DNA of 64,000 nt from Nocardia terpenica (GTDB lineage: Bacteria; Actinomycetota; Actinomycetes; Mycobacteriales; Mycobacteriaceae): positions 2,352,924 to 2,416,923 of the forward strand of contig NZ_JABMCZ010000003.1 of assembly GCF_013186535.1 (NCBI RefSeq). The letters run 5' to 3'. The translations under genes and the position numbers were made by a program. Of the stretch, positions 17,860 to 26,238 are shown piece after piece. Numbering within the stretch: position 1 is the first letter of the stretch; the number at the start of each line of letters is the position of its first letter. The notes below the pieces were generated by a model that did no database searches, was not told where the DNA came from, and saw only the letters and a program-made list of their open reading frames with translations.

Positions 17860-18690
17860 CTATGCCGGTTTGATCCCGACCGCGCCCACGGTGTCGAAAT
17901 AGCTGGCGGTGGTGTCGTCGCCGGGTTCGGGACGCCACTGCGGGACGCGGACCAGGCCCGGCGCGACGAGCTCGAAACCCTCCAGCATGGCCGAGATTTC
18001 GGTGATCGGGCGCATGACGATGGGGGTGCTGGTCCGCTTGCCCATCTCGATCGCCTCGGCGAGATCCGGGGCGGGCCACTCGTCGGTGGTCATGTGCGAG
18101 ACGGCGATCATGCTGCCGGGGGCGAGGCGGTCGCGCAGCTGCGCGATCATGCGGCGGGGGTCGGCGCTGTCGGGGAGGTAGTGCAGCAGCGCGACCAGCA
18201 GCACCGCCACCGGGGCGGAGAAGTCGATCATCTGCCGCACGTCCGGATCGTCGACCAGGCCGTCCAGATTGCGGGCGTCGCCGCGAATCGCGGTGGCCCA
18301 CGGCAGATCCGCGAGAATGCGGCGGCTCATCACCACCGCGATCGGATCGATGTCGGTGTACACCACGCGGGCGTCGACGCCGAGATCGGCCAGGATCTCG
18401 TGCACATTGCCCGCCGTCGGGATGCCCGAACCGATATCGAGGAACTGGGTCATCCCCTGCTCGGCGCAGAAGGTAACAGCACGCCGCAGAAACGCCCGGT
18501 TGGTCCAGGCGGAGTGCAGGCTGTGCGGCCACCGCGCGCGGCTCTTCTCGGCCAGTTCGCGATCGACGCTGAAGTTGTGGGAACCGCCTAGCGCGTAGTC
18601 GTAGATGCGGGCGATGCTCGGCACCTTGGGGTCGATATCGTCGCTGACCCAGTCGGGGAGAAGCGGGGGTTTGCTGGTGATGTCGGACAT
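17860..18690 (-). CDS. SAM-dependent methyltransferase, DUF574 family
   Basis: This 276-residue protein belongs to the actinobacterial DUF574 group of predicted SAM methyltransferases. Family marks are ARIYDYALGGSHNFSVDREL near the N-terminus, the SAM loop FLDIGSGIPTAGNVHEI, the acidic strand end VVYTDIDPIAV and VALLHYLPDSADP. It is convergent with smc, with only a few bases between the stops. These proteins are highly multiplied in Nocardia and Streptomyces, and their substrates are mostly unknown. No signal peptide or membrane span is seen. Confidence 0.9.
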   Translation of the reverse strand: MSDITSKPPLLPDWVSDDIDPKVPSIARIYDYALGGSHNFSVDRELAEKSRARWPHSLHSAWTNRAFLRRAVTFCAEQGMTQFLDIGSGIPTAGNVHEILADLGVDARVVYTDIDPIAVVMSRRILADLPWATAIRGDARNLDGLVDDPDVRQMIDFSAPVAVLLVALLHYLPDSADPRRMIAQLRDRLAPGSMIAVSHMTTDEWPAPDLAEAIEMGKRTSTPIVMRPITEISAMLEGFELVAPGLVRVPQWRPEPGDDTTASYFDTVGAVGIKPA

Positions 18691-18771
18691 CGGTCTAACC
18701 GTCCATTGATCGAGCCTCGCCCGCGCGTCCGCGCGGGCGGATTCAACAGTAGCCCGACATCACCCCGCCGG

Positions 18772-18918
18772 TCACTCGGCCGCGTCGATCATGGCCTTCA
18801 ACTGCGCCGCGCCGGTCTCGTCCAGCCAGCCGCGCAGGGTCTTCGGACCGGGATGAATCACCCGGAGAGCATCGATGTCGGCATGCCACACAACGCCTTC
18901 GCGGGTTGATTGCCACAC
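18772..18918 (-). CDS. Possible small protein of about 48 residues
   Basis: The frame from a GTG at 18918 encodes a compact, protein-like sequence: VWQSTREGVVWHADIDALRV, then IHPGPKTLRGWLDETGAAQL and KAMIDAAE. It has no clear ribosome site. A GAAAGGAAC stretch lies about 19 bases upstream of the GTG, a poor distance. It is divergent from the TetR gene, about 115 bases away. Composition and the well-formed helical C-terminus favour a real gene or the tail of a decayed one. Function unknown. Confidence 0.4.
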   Translation of the reverse strand: MWQSTREGVVWHADIDALRVIHPGPKTLRGWLDETGAAQLKAMIDAAE

Positions 18919-19025
18919 GCGCCCATCTGTGGGTCGGTTCCTTTCGGTAGAATCCGGGTCATCAAACCCGTATTCGCACCCTGGGATCGGGGACCTCGTG
19001 CAGGCCAGTTGGATCGAGAGGGGCC

Positions 19026-19673
19026 GTAACGAAATGACCACCGCCGCACCGGCGCCCGCCGTGATCCGGGCCGACGCCCGCCGCAACCGCGCCCTCATCC
19101 TCACCGCCGCGCAGCGCGCGTTCGCCGAGCACGGCATCGGGGTGTCGCTGGTGGAGATCGCGCGCCGGGCCGGGGTGGGCGCCGGGACCGTGCACCGGCA
19201 CTTCCCGAGCAAGCTGGACCTGCTGGAAGCCGTTGTGCAGCAGCGGGTCGACCGGCTCACCGCGCTGGCCGTCGGCTACCGCGACGCCGCCGATCCCGGC
19301 GCGGCCTTCCTGGCCTTCTGCACCGAGGTCATCGCCACCACGCCGGGCCACAGGGCGCTGTGCGACGTGCTCGAGGCCGACGACGGCTGGCCGCGCACGC
19401 TGGTGCACGGGGCGGGGGAGCGCTTCCGCCGGGCCGTCGAGGCGCTGCTGGTCGCGGCGCAGCGGCAGGGGGCGATCCGCTCGGACCTCACGCTGGGCGA
19501 TGTCCAGACGGTGTTCACCGGAGGCGTTGCCATGCAGCGGGTCTCGGGCCGGGGGCGGGCCCTGTCCCGGCCCGCCGCGCTGTTGCTGGAGGCGATGCGC
19601 GCCGACGGCCGGGGCGTGACGAAACTCGGAACCGGCGGCGCGGCCCGTAACGAAAGCGGGGTGGGTAACGAAA
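19026..19673 (+). repeat. Repeated GTAACGAAA motif at and inside the TetR gene
   Basis: GTAACGAAA occurs at 19026-19034 (spanning the start codon), 19647-19655 and 19665-19673, the last two being 18 bases apart. A one-mismatch copy, GTGACGAAA, lies at 19616-19624. The copy at the start codon could be an autorepression site. The inner copies fall in the linker between the ligand domain and the Cys-rich tail. Confidence 0.4.
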
Positions 19674-19825
19674 CGTCGGGCCGCTGCCCGATCTGTGACG
19701 GCCCGCTGCGGCAGCCGCGTACCGGCCGCCCGGCCCGGTACTGCTCGGCGGCCTGTCGGCAGAAGGCGCACCGCCGCCGGGTCCGCGCCGAGCATCCGAA
19801 TTCCGGCGAGACCGCCTGGCGCTGA
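19034..19825 (+). CDS. TetR-family regulator with C-terminal Cys-rich tail
   Basis: This 263-residue protein is a TetR-type repressor. Its DNA-binding helix-turn-helix is ILTAAQRAFAEHGIGVSLVE plus IARRAGVGAGTVHRHFPSK, followed by a ligand-binding helical domain. Beyond the normal end (about residue 200) a linker leads to CPICDGPLRQ...ARYCSAACRQKAHRRR, a four-Cys zinc-binding-like motif also seen in short actinobacterial proteins. The ATG at 19034 directly follows GTAACGAAA, which recurs inside the gene. The long upstream frame is not protein-like. Target genes are unknown. Confidence 0.88.
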   Translation: MTTAAPAPAVIRADARRNRALILTAAQRAFAEHGIGVSLVEIARRAGVGAGTVHRHFPSKLDLLEAVVQQRVDRLTALAVGYRDAADPGAAFLAFCTEVIATTPGHRALCDVLEADDGWPRTLVHGAGERFRRAVEALLVAAQRQGAIRSDLTLGDVQTVFTGGVAMQRVSGRGRALSRPAALLLEAMRADGRGVTKLGTGGAARNESGVGNETSGRCPICDGPLRQPRTGRPARYCSAACRQKAHRRRVRAEHPNSGETAWR

Positions 19826-19830
19826 ATCCG

Positions 19831-20742
19831 TTACGGGTCCGGTACCGGCTCCGGGAGGACGGTGCAGTGGCGCACGATTCCGGAGATGCCGGGCAGCTGT
19901 CGCGGCGGGGCCCAGGTGTGCAGGTCGCGGCTGTCGCTGAACAGGTACGTGCGGTCCAGGTAGGCATCGAAGTAGATGCGCCAGCCGCCGCCGGGGAGCG
20001 CGATGACGCACGGTCCCTCGCGCAGCGGCCCCCAGCGGGCCCAGTCGCCGGTGTGCAGGAATCGGTAGGGGCCGCACGGGGAATCGGCGACGGCGAGCTC
20101 GATGTACTTGGTGGATTCGTTCTTGGTGAAGGCGTAGTAGCGGCCGCCCGCCTGCACCAGGGCGGTATCTATATAGCCGACGGTTCCGGGGGCGGCGGTG
20201 AGTCCGGCCAGCGGGCGCAGGGGCGTCCAGGCGGTCAGCGACGGGTCGGTGGCGGTCATCAGGTGCGGTTGGAAGGATCGGCTGTTGCCCAGGGCGACGA
20301 TCACGGCGACCCGGCCCTGCGGGTCGACGAACCACTTGGGCGCCCAGGTGTGTTGGATGTCGGGCAGCCCAACGGGGTAGTCGCACAGGAAGGTCCACGC
20401 GATCCGGTCGGTGCTGCGGGCGAATCCGATGGTCTGCCCGTTCCAGTCGGTGGTGTGGGTGAGGTAGTAGGCGCCGTCGGTGTGACGGAAGATGCTCGGG
20501 TCGCGCAGCAGGCCGGTCGGCGGCCGGTAGGCGGGACCCCGCAGCAGCGTGAAGTCGACGGCATCGGCCGATTCGTAGATGTACAAATCGGTTTCGTTGT
20601 AATTGGTGAAGGCGCTCATGGTGTACCGGACGGCGGGTTCCGGTACCGCGGCGGCCGTGCCGTACCCCTTCGGCAGCATGCCCAACGGCAGCCCCGCCGC
20701 CATGGCAAGCAACGACCTGCGGCACAGCTGTCCCGGCGTCAC
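19831..20742 (-). CDS. Exported GH43-like five-bladed beta-propeller protein
   Basis: This 303-residue protein carries an N-terminal export signal (CRRSLLAMAAGLPLGML, Tat-like with paired Arg). The mature part has the repeated blade pattern of glycoside hydrolase family 43 and related propellers, for example LLRDPSIFRHTDGAYYLTHT, WAPKWFVDPQGRVAVIVAL, and YYAFTKNESTKYIELAVAD. These put an Asp and other acidic residues at the usual places, so it may act on plant or cell-wall arabinan or xylan. It could also be non-catalytic. Start is GTG. It is convergent with the TetR gene, with five bases between them. Confidence 0.75.
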   Translation of the reverse strand: MTPGQLCRRSLLAMAAGLPLGMLPKGYGTAAAVPEPAVRYTMSAFTNYNETDLYIYESADAVDFTLLRGPAYRPPTGLLRDPSIFRHTDGAYYLTHTTDWNGQTIGFARSTDRIAWTFLCDYPVGLPDIQHTWAPKWFVDPQGRVAVIVALGNSRSFQPHLMTATDPSLTAWTPLRPLAGLTAAPGTVGYIDTALVQAGGRYYAFTKNESTKYIELAVADSPCGPYRFLHTGDWARWGPLREGPCVIALPGGGWRIYFDAYLDRTYLFSDSRDLHTWAPPRQLPGISGIVRHCTVLPEPVPDP

Positions 20743-20797
20743 GGGGGGATTATCGGGGAGCCGAGCTTCAGCGCTTTGCTGACACGCCGAGACGGCT

Positions 20798-21334
20798 CTA
20801 CCAGATCAGCGTCTCTTCCCCCACCCGAACACTGGCGAAGAACCGCTTATCGATATCGGCCCCCTCGTGGTTGTAGGCATCGACGATCTCGGCCACCTCG
20901 TCGGCGAGTGCGCGCAGGGCCGGACTCACCGACTCGATGCCGTCCTCGAGCACCCATCCCCACTCCGGTGGGACGCCGTCGATCGTGACGACGATCCGCC
21001 CGTCGAACGGTGTGTCGACGCGGTAGGCGATGGTCGCGGGCGCGTCGCGGATCGGGCTGCGCAGCGCGAGTTCCGCGGGCAGCCGGGGGGTTGCGAAGGC
21101 CCGTGCGAAGTCGATGTCCTCGCGCACCAGCTCCGCGATCAGCGCGAGCCCGGCGTGCCGCCCGCCTCGCCCGTGCCGCGCGCCGTACCGGCGATCGGCT
21201 CCGCCTTCCCGCGCCGGGCCGGTCCCGCGCAGCGCTCGCGCGAGCATTCGCTCGGCGACCGCGCGCTCCTCGGCCCCGGTGCCGGGATGCTCGATGAGTG
21301 CCCGCAGCCGGGCCGTTCTCGCCCCGATCCCCAT
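20798..21334 (-). CDS. DUF2786-like protein
   Basis: The N-terminal segment RLRALIEHPGTGAEERAVAE followed by RMLARAL resembles the DUF2786 helical motif found in actinobacterial and phage proteins. The rest (about residues 60-178) has no family I recognise; it includes IDKRFFASVRVGEETLIW at the C-terminus. I favour the ATG at 21334 although the frame is open to 21373 and no strong ribosome site supports either. It is monocistronic between the exported propeller gene and the DUF2237 gene. Function unknown. Confidence 0.6.
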   Translation of the reverse strand: MGIGARTARLRALIEHPGTGAEERAVAERMLARALRGTGPAREGGADRRYGARHGRGGRHAGLALIAELVREDIDFARAFATPRLPAELALRSPIRDAPATIAYRVDTPFDGRIVVTIDGVPPEWGWVLEDGIESVSPALRALADEVAEIVDAYNHEGADIDKRFFASVRVGEETLIW

Positions 21335-21424
21335 GCCCGTCACGCTAGACCGCGCTCCGATCGCCACGCCCAACCCTGTCCGGGACCAACATGATTCGCC
21401 GCTCGGCGTGTCGATCCACCGCGG

Positions 21425-21814
21425 TCACAGCAGGTCGCTCACATCGTCGGGGACATCGACGGCGTATTTGCGCAATGTCTCCATCGGGACGACCTCGAGC
21501 GCGTTCTCGTGCGTCGCGGCCAGCACCACCGGGGCGGCCACGCCGTCCTCGTGCGCGTGCAGCCAGCGCACCGCCACCACACACCAGCGGTCGCCGGGCT
21601 GTAGTCCGGGGAAGTTGTTCTCCGGGCGCGGGGTGATCAGATCGTTGCCGATCGATTTCTGGTGCTCCAGGAACTCCTGCGTCACGACCGTGCACACCGT
21701 ATGACTGCCCAGGTCTTCGGGGCCGGTGCTGCAGCATCCGTCCCGATAGAAGCCGGTGAGAGGATCGGTGCCACACTCCTCCAGCGGTCCCCCAAGCACA
21801 TTTCGATCGGTCAC
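21425..21814 (-). CDS. DUF2237 family protein
   Basis: This 129-residue protein is a clear member of DUF2237 (COG3651), conserved in many bacteria. Diagnostic stretches are NVLGGPLEECGTDPLTGFYR, DGCCSTGPEDLGSHTVCTVV, GNDLITPRPENNFPGLQPGD and APVVLAATHENALEVV. The cysteines and histidine suggest a metal or redox site, but no activity is established. Length and start match the family. It is divergent from the RpiB-like gene, about 160 bases away. Confidence 0.93.
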   Translation of the reverse strand: MTDRNVLGGPLEECGTDPLTGFYRDGCCSTGPEDLGSHTVCTVVTQEFLEHQKSIGNDLITPRPENNFPGLQPGDRWCVVAVRWLHAHEDGVAAPVVLAATHENALEVVPMETLRKYAVDVPDDVSDLL

Positions 21815-21975
21815 GTCGCCGATCCTATTGTCTCTGTGATGGATTCGCCGCGCCTTCGGCAGCGTGGTGTGCAGATGACCAGACCGGTCGGTAGTCGGAG
21901 TGTCTCCACAACTCGATTTCGGCGTGTCTGTGAATGCCGCGCCGCCCGATGTGCTAAGCGAACTACCCTCGTGAC

Positions 21976-22383
21976 ATGCGGATAGCGTTCGGAACCGACG
22001 AATCCACCGAGATCACCCGGCATGTCAAGCGGTGGTTGACCGAGCGGGGGCACGAGGTCGTGGTGGTCGGCGAGGACATCGCCTGGCCCGAGGTCGGGCG
22101 CGGGGTAGGGGAGGCGGTCGCCGACGGGCGCGCCGAGCGCGGCGTGGTGTGCTGCTGGACCGGGACCGGCGTGTCGATCGCCGCGAACAAGGTGCCCGGC
22201 GTGCGTGCCGCGCTGTGCACCGATCGCGAGACCGCCGCGGGCGCGCGCAAATGGAACGACGCGAACGTTCTGGCCCTCGGCCTGCGCCTGACCTCGGCCA
22301 CCGTGGCCGACGAGATGCTCGACGCCTTCCTCGGCACGGCCCCGGAGGAATCGGAGGCGGCCAACTACACCCGGCTCGGCTGA
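21976..22383 (+). CDS. RpiB/LacA-LacB-family sugar-phosphate isomerase
   Basis: This 135-residue protein has the Rossmann-like fold of ribose-5-phosphate isomerase B. Matching segments are MRIAFGTDESTEITRHVKRW, WPEVGRGVGEAVADGRAERG, VCCWTGTGVSIAANKVPGVR and ARKWNDANVLALGLRL. In the active-site loop, Cys-Cys-Trp-Thr-Gly-Thr-Gly aligns with the catalytic CxxGxG region of RpiB. The length is a little short, so substrate could differ from ribose-5-phosphate. It stands 60 bases before ftsY on the same strand. Confidence 0.85.
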   Translation: MRIAFGTDESTEITRHVKRWLTERGHEVVVVGEDIAWPEVGRGVGEAVADGRAERGVVCCWTGTGVSIAANKVPGVRAALCTDRETAAGARKWNDANVLALGLRLTSATVADEMLDAFLGTAPEESEAANYTRLG

Positions 22384-22446
22384 CCTGCCGCGGTTTCGCC
22401 GGGGTCTTCCCGCCGCCTGCGTGGCGACACCGCCGGTTCTGACAGG

Positions 22447-24264
22447 ATGGGGCCCGTGACTGCGCAAGCTTGGATTCTGATCGCCGCGATCGTCGCCGTG
22501 CTCCTGGTGGCGTTCGTCTCCGGATTCGTCCTGTACCGGCGGCGTCGGGTGACCCTGACGCCGAAGGCTCCCGAGAAGGAAGTGACCGACCGGTCGGGTG
22601 GCTATACGGCGTCCGGGGGATTCAGCTTCAGTCAGGGCGGCACCGCCACCGCGCCGCCGCCGCGCCCGGAGCCGGTGCCGATCGAGCGCACCGACGACGA
22701 GGGCCAGCCGCACATCGGCGACGATGCCGCGATCCCGCGCGATTCGGTCCGCCGCACGATCACCGATGTCCGGCTTCCGGAACCGGAAACCACCGAGCAG
22801 GCGCCGACGGACTCCGCCGCCCCGATATCCTCTCCTTCCGCCGAAACGGCCGAGCGCGCAGCCTCGCCCGCCTCCGCGCAGGACACTGCGACAACATCCA
22901 CCGCGCCGACCGCCCCCACCGAGGCTGCGCCGACCGACTCTTCGGAGGTTGCGCCGTCCGGTACCACCGGGGATGCGTCGTCTGCTCCCACCGAGGTTGC
23001 GCCAACTGCTCCCGCTGAGGTTGCGTCGTCCGCTTCTACTGAGGCTGCGTCGTCTGCTCGCCCTGAGGCTGCGTCGTCTGCTCGCCCTGAGGCCGCGTCG
23101 TCTGCTCCCGCCGAGGCTGAGTCGTCGGCGCCCGCCAAGGCCGCGCCCTCCGCTCCCACCAAGGTCCCGCCGTCCGCGCCCGCCCAGGCCGCGTCGTCTG
23201 CGCCCGCCAAGGCCGCGCCATCTGCTCCGGCCCAGGCCGCGCCGTCTGCTCCCACCAAGGCCCCATCGTCTGCTCCGGCCCAGGCTGCGCCGTCCGCTCC
23301 CGCTGAGGTTGTGCCGTCCGCGCCCGTTCAGGTGGAGGAGATCGAGCCCACCTCGGGGCGGCTTACGCGGCTGCGTGGGCGGCTGGCTCGGTCGCAGAAT
23401 GCGGTTGGTAAGAGTCTGCTCGGGCTGCTGGGGGGTGGGGATCTCGACGAGGACTCCTGGGAGGAGATCGAGGACACGCTGGTGATGGCCGATCTCGGGA
23501 CGGCCAGCACCACCGCGGTCGTGCAGCGGCTGCGCGAGGAGCTGGCCTCGCGGACCGTGCGCACGGCCGACCAGGCCCGCCAGGTGCTGCGCGACGTGCT
23601 GATCGAGGCCTTACGCCCCGAGCTGAACCGGTCCGTCCGCGCCCTGCCGCACGACGATCACCCGTCGATCCTGCTGGTCGTCGGCGTCAACGGCACCGGC
23701 AAGACCACCACCACCGGCAAGCTGGCCCGGGTGCTGGTCGCCGACGGCCGCCGGGTGCTGCTCGGCGCCGCCGACACCTTCCGCGCCGCGGCCGCCGATC
23801 AGCTGCAGACCTGGGGCGAGCGGGTCGGCGCGGACACCGTGCGCGGCCGCGAGGGCGCGGACCCGGCCTCGGTCGCCTTCGACGCGGTCAGCACCGGCAT
23901 CGATAACGGCGTGGACGTCGTGCTCATCGATACCGCGGGCCGCCTGCACACCAAGACCGGCCTGATGGACGAGCTGGGCAAGGTCAAGCGCGTGGTGGAG
24001 AAGAAGGCCGCCGTCGACGAGGTGCTGCTGGTGCTGGACGCCACGGTCGGCCAGAACGGCCTCACCCAGGCCCGCGTCTTCGCCGAGGTGGTCGACATCA
24101 CCGGCGTCGTGCTGACCAAGCTCGACGGAACCGCCAAGGGCGGCATCGTCTTCCAGGTCCAGCACGAACTCGGCGTGCCGGTGAAACTGGTCGGCCTGGG
24201 CGAGGGCGCCGACGACCTGGCTCCCTTCGAGCCGGGCGCCTTCGTCGACGCACTGCTGGGCTGA
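22447..24264 (+). CDS. ftsY: Signal recognition particle receptor FtsY
   Basis: FtsY is the SRP receptor GTPase that docks ribosome-nascent chain complexes at the membrane. The 605-residue protein has a single N-terminal membrane span (about residues 8-28), a long low-complexity A/P/S/E linker (about 100-300), and the NG domain. GTPase motifs are GVNGTGKTTTTGKLA at 413, ADTFRAAAADQLQ, DTAGRLHTKTG at 495 and TKLDGTAKGG. Start is the ATG at 22447, or a GTG nine bases later with a GGATGGGG site. The linker contains near-exact DNA repeats of about 24 bases. Confidence 0.97.
   Translation: MGPVTAQAWILIAAIVAVLLVAFVSGFVLYRRRRVTLTPKAPEKEVTDRSGGYTASGGFSFSQGGTATAPPPRPEPVPIERTDDEGQPHIGDDAAIPRDSVRRTITDVRLPEPETTEQAPTDSAAPISSPSAETAERAASPASAQDTATTSTAPTAPTEAAPTDSSEVAPSGTTGDASSAPTEVAPTAPAEVASSASTEAASSARPEAASSARPEAASSAPAEAESSAPAKAAPSAPTKVPPSAPAQAASSAPAKAAPSAPAQAAPSAPTKAPSSAPAQAAPSAPAEVVPSAPVQVEEIEPTSGRLTRLRGRLARSQNAVGKSLLGLLGGGDLDEDSWEEIEDTLVMADLGTASTTAVVQRLREELASRTVRTADQARQVLRDVLIEALRPELNRSVRALPHDDHPSILLVVGVNGTGKTTTTGKLARVLVADGRRVLLGAADTFRAAAADQLQTWGERVGADTVRGREGADPASVAFDAVSTGIDNGVDVVLIDTAGRLHTKTGLMDELGKVKRVVEKKAAVDEVLLVLDATVGQNGLTQARVFAEVVDITGVVLTKLDGTAKGGIVFQVQHELGVPVKLVGLGEGADDLAPFEPGAFVDALLG
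23040..23099 (+). repeat. Tandem 24-bp coding repeat in the FtsY linker
   Basis: A 24-base unit beginning GAGGCTGCGTCGTCTGC and encoding E-A-A-S-S-A-R-P occurs twice head to tail with no mismatch, followed by a third copy that diverges. The surrounding 22,900-23,330 region is built from related SSAPA(E/K/Q)A units, with repeated codons, so it probably grew by slippage or unequal crossing over. It lies in the flexible linker and keeps the frame. Confidence 0.7.
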
Positions 24265-24441
24265 CCAGGTCTTTCCGGACGGGAATACGCGACCGTGCGC
24301 GAAATACGGTCGAAACACAAGGCGCTCATCCGTTCACGCATGTGAAACATCACGGCGGCACGGAGGAAACACCCACTCGCGAACCTTCTCTGCAGGCTCG
24401 TTGCCGAGGTCTGGCCGGGCCCGAGATGAGGAGGAAACAAG

Positions 24442-25842
24442 GTGGCGTATCCCCTGGTCGGTGTTCCCGACACCGGTGACACCGCGTGGATGCTGGCGAG
24501 CTCGGCGCTCGTCCTGCTGATGACACCGGGACTGGCATTCTTCTACGGCGGCATGGTCCGGTCGAAGAACGTCCTGAACATGATCATGATGAGCATCAGC
24601 GCGATGGGCATCGTCGGCGTGCTGTGGGCGCTCTACGGTTTCTCGGAAGCGTTCGGCAACAACACGTTCGGCGTCCTCGGCGATCCCGGCCAGTTCTTCG
24701 GCCTGAAGGGACTGATCGGCGGCAACGGGGTCAAGGCCGCGCCCGCCGACCCCTCGACCGGCGCCGCCGCCGTGCACGGGGCCGACATCCCGCTGTCGGG
24801 CACCATCCCGATGACCGTCTTCGTCGCCTTCCAGCTGATGTTCGCCATCATCACCGTGGCCCTCATCTCCGGTGCCGTGGCCGACCGGCTGAAGTTCCGC
24901 GCGTGGCTGATCTTCGCCGCCGTCTGGGTGACCGTCGTCTACTTCCCCGTCGCGCACTGGGTGTTCGACGGCAATGTCAGCGATCCGGCGGGCAACCTGG
25001 TCCACGAGGGCGGCTGGATTCTGAACAAGTTGCAGGCCATCGACTTCGCGGGCGGCACCGCGGTGCACATCAACGCCGGCGCCGCGGGCCTGGCGCTGTG
25101 CCTGGTGCTGGGTCGCCGCAAGGGCTGGCCCAAGTCGCCGATGCGCCCGCACAACCTCCCCTTCGTCATGCTGGGCGCCGGTCTGCTGTGGTTCGGCTGG
25201 TTCGGTTTCAACGCCGGGTCGTCGGTGAGCTCCAACGGCCTGGCCGGTTCCACCTTCCTCACCACCACCTTCGTCACCTGTGCCGCCATGCTCGGCTGGC
25301 TGCTGGTGGAGAAGATCCGCGACGGCAGGCCCACCAGCCTCGGCGCGGCGTCGGGCATCGTCGCGGGCCTGGTCGCCATCACGCCCTCCTGCTCGTCGGT
25401 GAACGTGCTCGGCGCGCTGGCCATCGGCGCGGTCGCGGGCATGCTGTGCGCGCTGGCGGTCGGGCTCAAGTTCAAGCTCGGCTTCGACGACTCGCTCGAC
25501 GTGGTGGGCGTGCACCTGGTCGGCGGTGTGGTCGGCACCCTGATGATCGGCCTGTTCCTGTGCCCGGAATCCGGCGCGTCGGCGGCGCTGAACGGGGCCC
25601 GCGGGCTGTTCTACGGCGGCGGTTTCGCCCAGCTCGGCAAGCAGGCCGTGGGCGCGTTCACCGTGCTGGCGTTCTCCTTCGTGGTGTCGCTGATCCTGGC
25701 CTACATCCTCAAGCTCACGACCGGCGTGCGGGCCTCGGAGGAAGAGGAGTTCCAGGGTATGGATGAATCGGAGCATGCCGAAACGGCATACGATTTCGCT
25801 GTTGTAGGTGGCACGGCCCGGACCGCCGTCAAGGAGGCATGA
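24442..25842 (+). CDS. amtB: Ammonium transporter Amt
   Basis: Amt proteins conduct ammonia/ammonium across the membrane and are gated by a PII protein. The 466-residue protein begins with GTG after GAGGAAACAAG. It has about 11 hydrophobic spans and the family motifs DTAWMLASSALVLLMTPGLA, FFYGGMVRSKNVLNMIMM, DFAGGTAVHINAGAAGLALC (first pore His) and DVVGVHLVGGVVGTLMIG (second pore His). The C-terminal tail is longer than in E. coli. The glnK gene follows five bases later, so the two are co-expressed, with glnD downstream. Confidence 0.97.
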   Translation: MAYPLVGVPDTGDTAWMLASSALVLLMTPGLAFFYGGMVRSKNVLNMIMMSISAMGIVGVLWALYGFSEAFGNNTFGVLGDPGQFFGLKGLIGGNGVKAAPADPSTGAAAVHGADIPLSGTIPMTVFVAFQLMFAIITVALISGAVADRLKFRAWLIFAAVWVTVVYFPVAHWVFDGNVSDPAGNLVHEGGWILNKLQAIDFAGGTAVHINAGAAGLALCLVLGRRKGWPKSPMRPHNLPFVMLGAGLLWFGWFGFNAGSSVSSNGLAGSTFLTTTFVTCAAMLGWLLVEKIRDGRPTSLGAASGIVAGLVAITPSCSSVNVLGALAIGAVAGMLCALAVGLKFKLGFDDSLDVVGVHLVGGVVGTLMIGLFLCPESGASAALNGARGLFYGGGFAQLGKQAVGAFTVLAFSFVVSLILAYILKLTTGVRASEEEEFQGMDESEHAETAYDFAVVGGTARTAVKEA

Positions 25843-25846
25843 CGAA

Positions 25847-26185
25847 ATGAAACTGGTTACCGCGATCGTCAAACCGTTCACGCTCGAGGACGTGAAGAGC
25901 GGGTTGGAGCAGGCAGGTGTGCTGGGCATGACCGTCAGCGAGGTCCAGGGCTACGGGCGGCAGAAGGGGCACACCGAGGTGTACCGCGGTGCCGAGTACT
26001 CGGTCGATTTCGTCCCGAAGGTGCGGGTCGAGGTGGTCGTGGACGATGCCTCGGTGGAGAAGGTCGTCGAGGTGATCGTGGAGGCCGCGCGCACCGGGAA
26101 GATCGGCGACGGCAAGGTGTGGGTGACGCCGGTGGATTCGGTGATCCGGGTCCGCACCGGGGAGCGCGGCGCCGACGCGCTGTAG
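25847..26185 (+). CDS. glnK: Nitrogen regulatory protein PII (GlnB/GlnK)
   Basis: PII proteins sense ATP/ADP and 2-oxoglutarate and control Amt. The 112-residue protein starts MKLVTAIVKPFTLEDVKSGL and has the T-loop GYGRQKGHTEVYRGAEYSVD with Tyr51, the site that actinobacterial GlnD modifies. The C-terminal signature GKVWVTPVDSVIRVRTGERG is present. The ATG at 25847 follows AAGGAGGCATGACGAA and is preferred over an upstream in-frame start inside amt. It forms an operon with amt and glnD and is most likely a membrane-associated GlnK. Confidence 0.96.
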   Translation: MKLVTAIVKPFTLEDVKSGLEQAGVLGMTVSEVQGYGRQKGHTEVYRGAEYSVDFVPKVRVEVVVDDASVEKVVEVIVEAARTGKIGDGKVWVTPVDSVIRVRTGERGADAL

Positions 26186-26238
26186 CGACGACCACGGGCG
26201 GCGGCGGAACCGGATATCGAGTGGCGGGGTGGTGGGTT

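Noticed and set aside
22900..23330. The FtsY linker repeats as a CRISPR array
   Set aside because: Units are gapless, coding and of about 24 bases without unique spacers. No cas genes are in the window.
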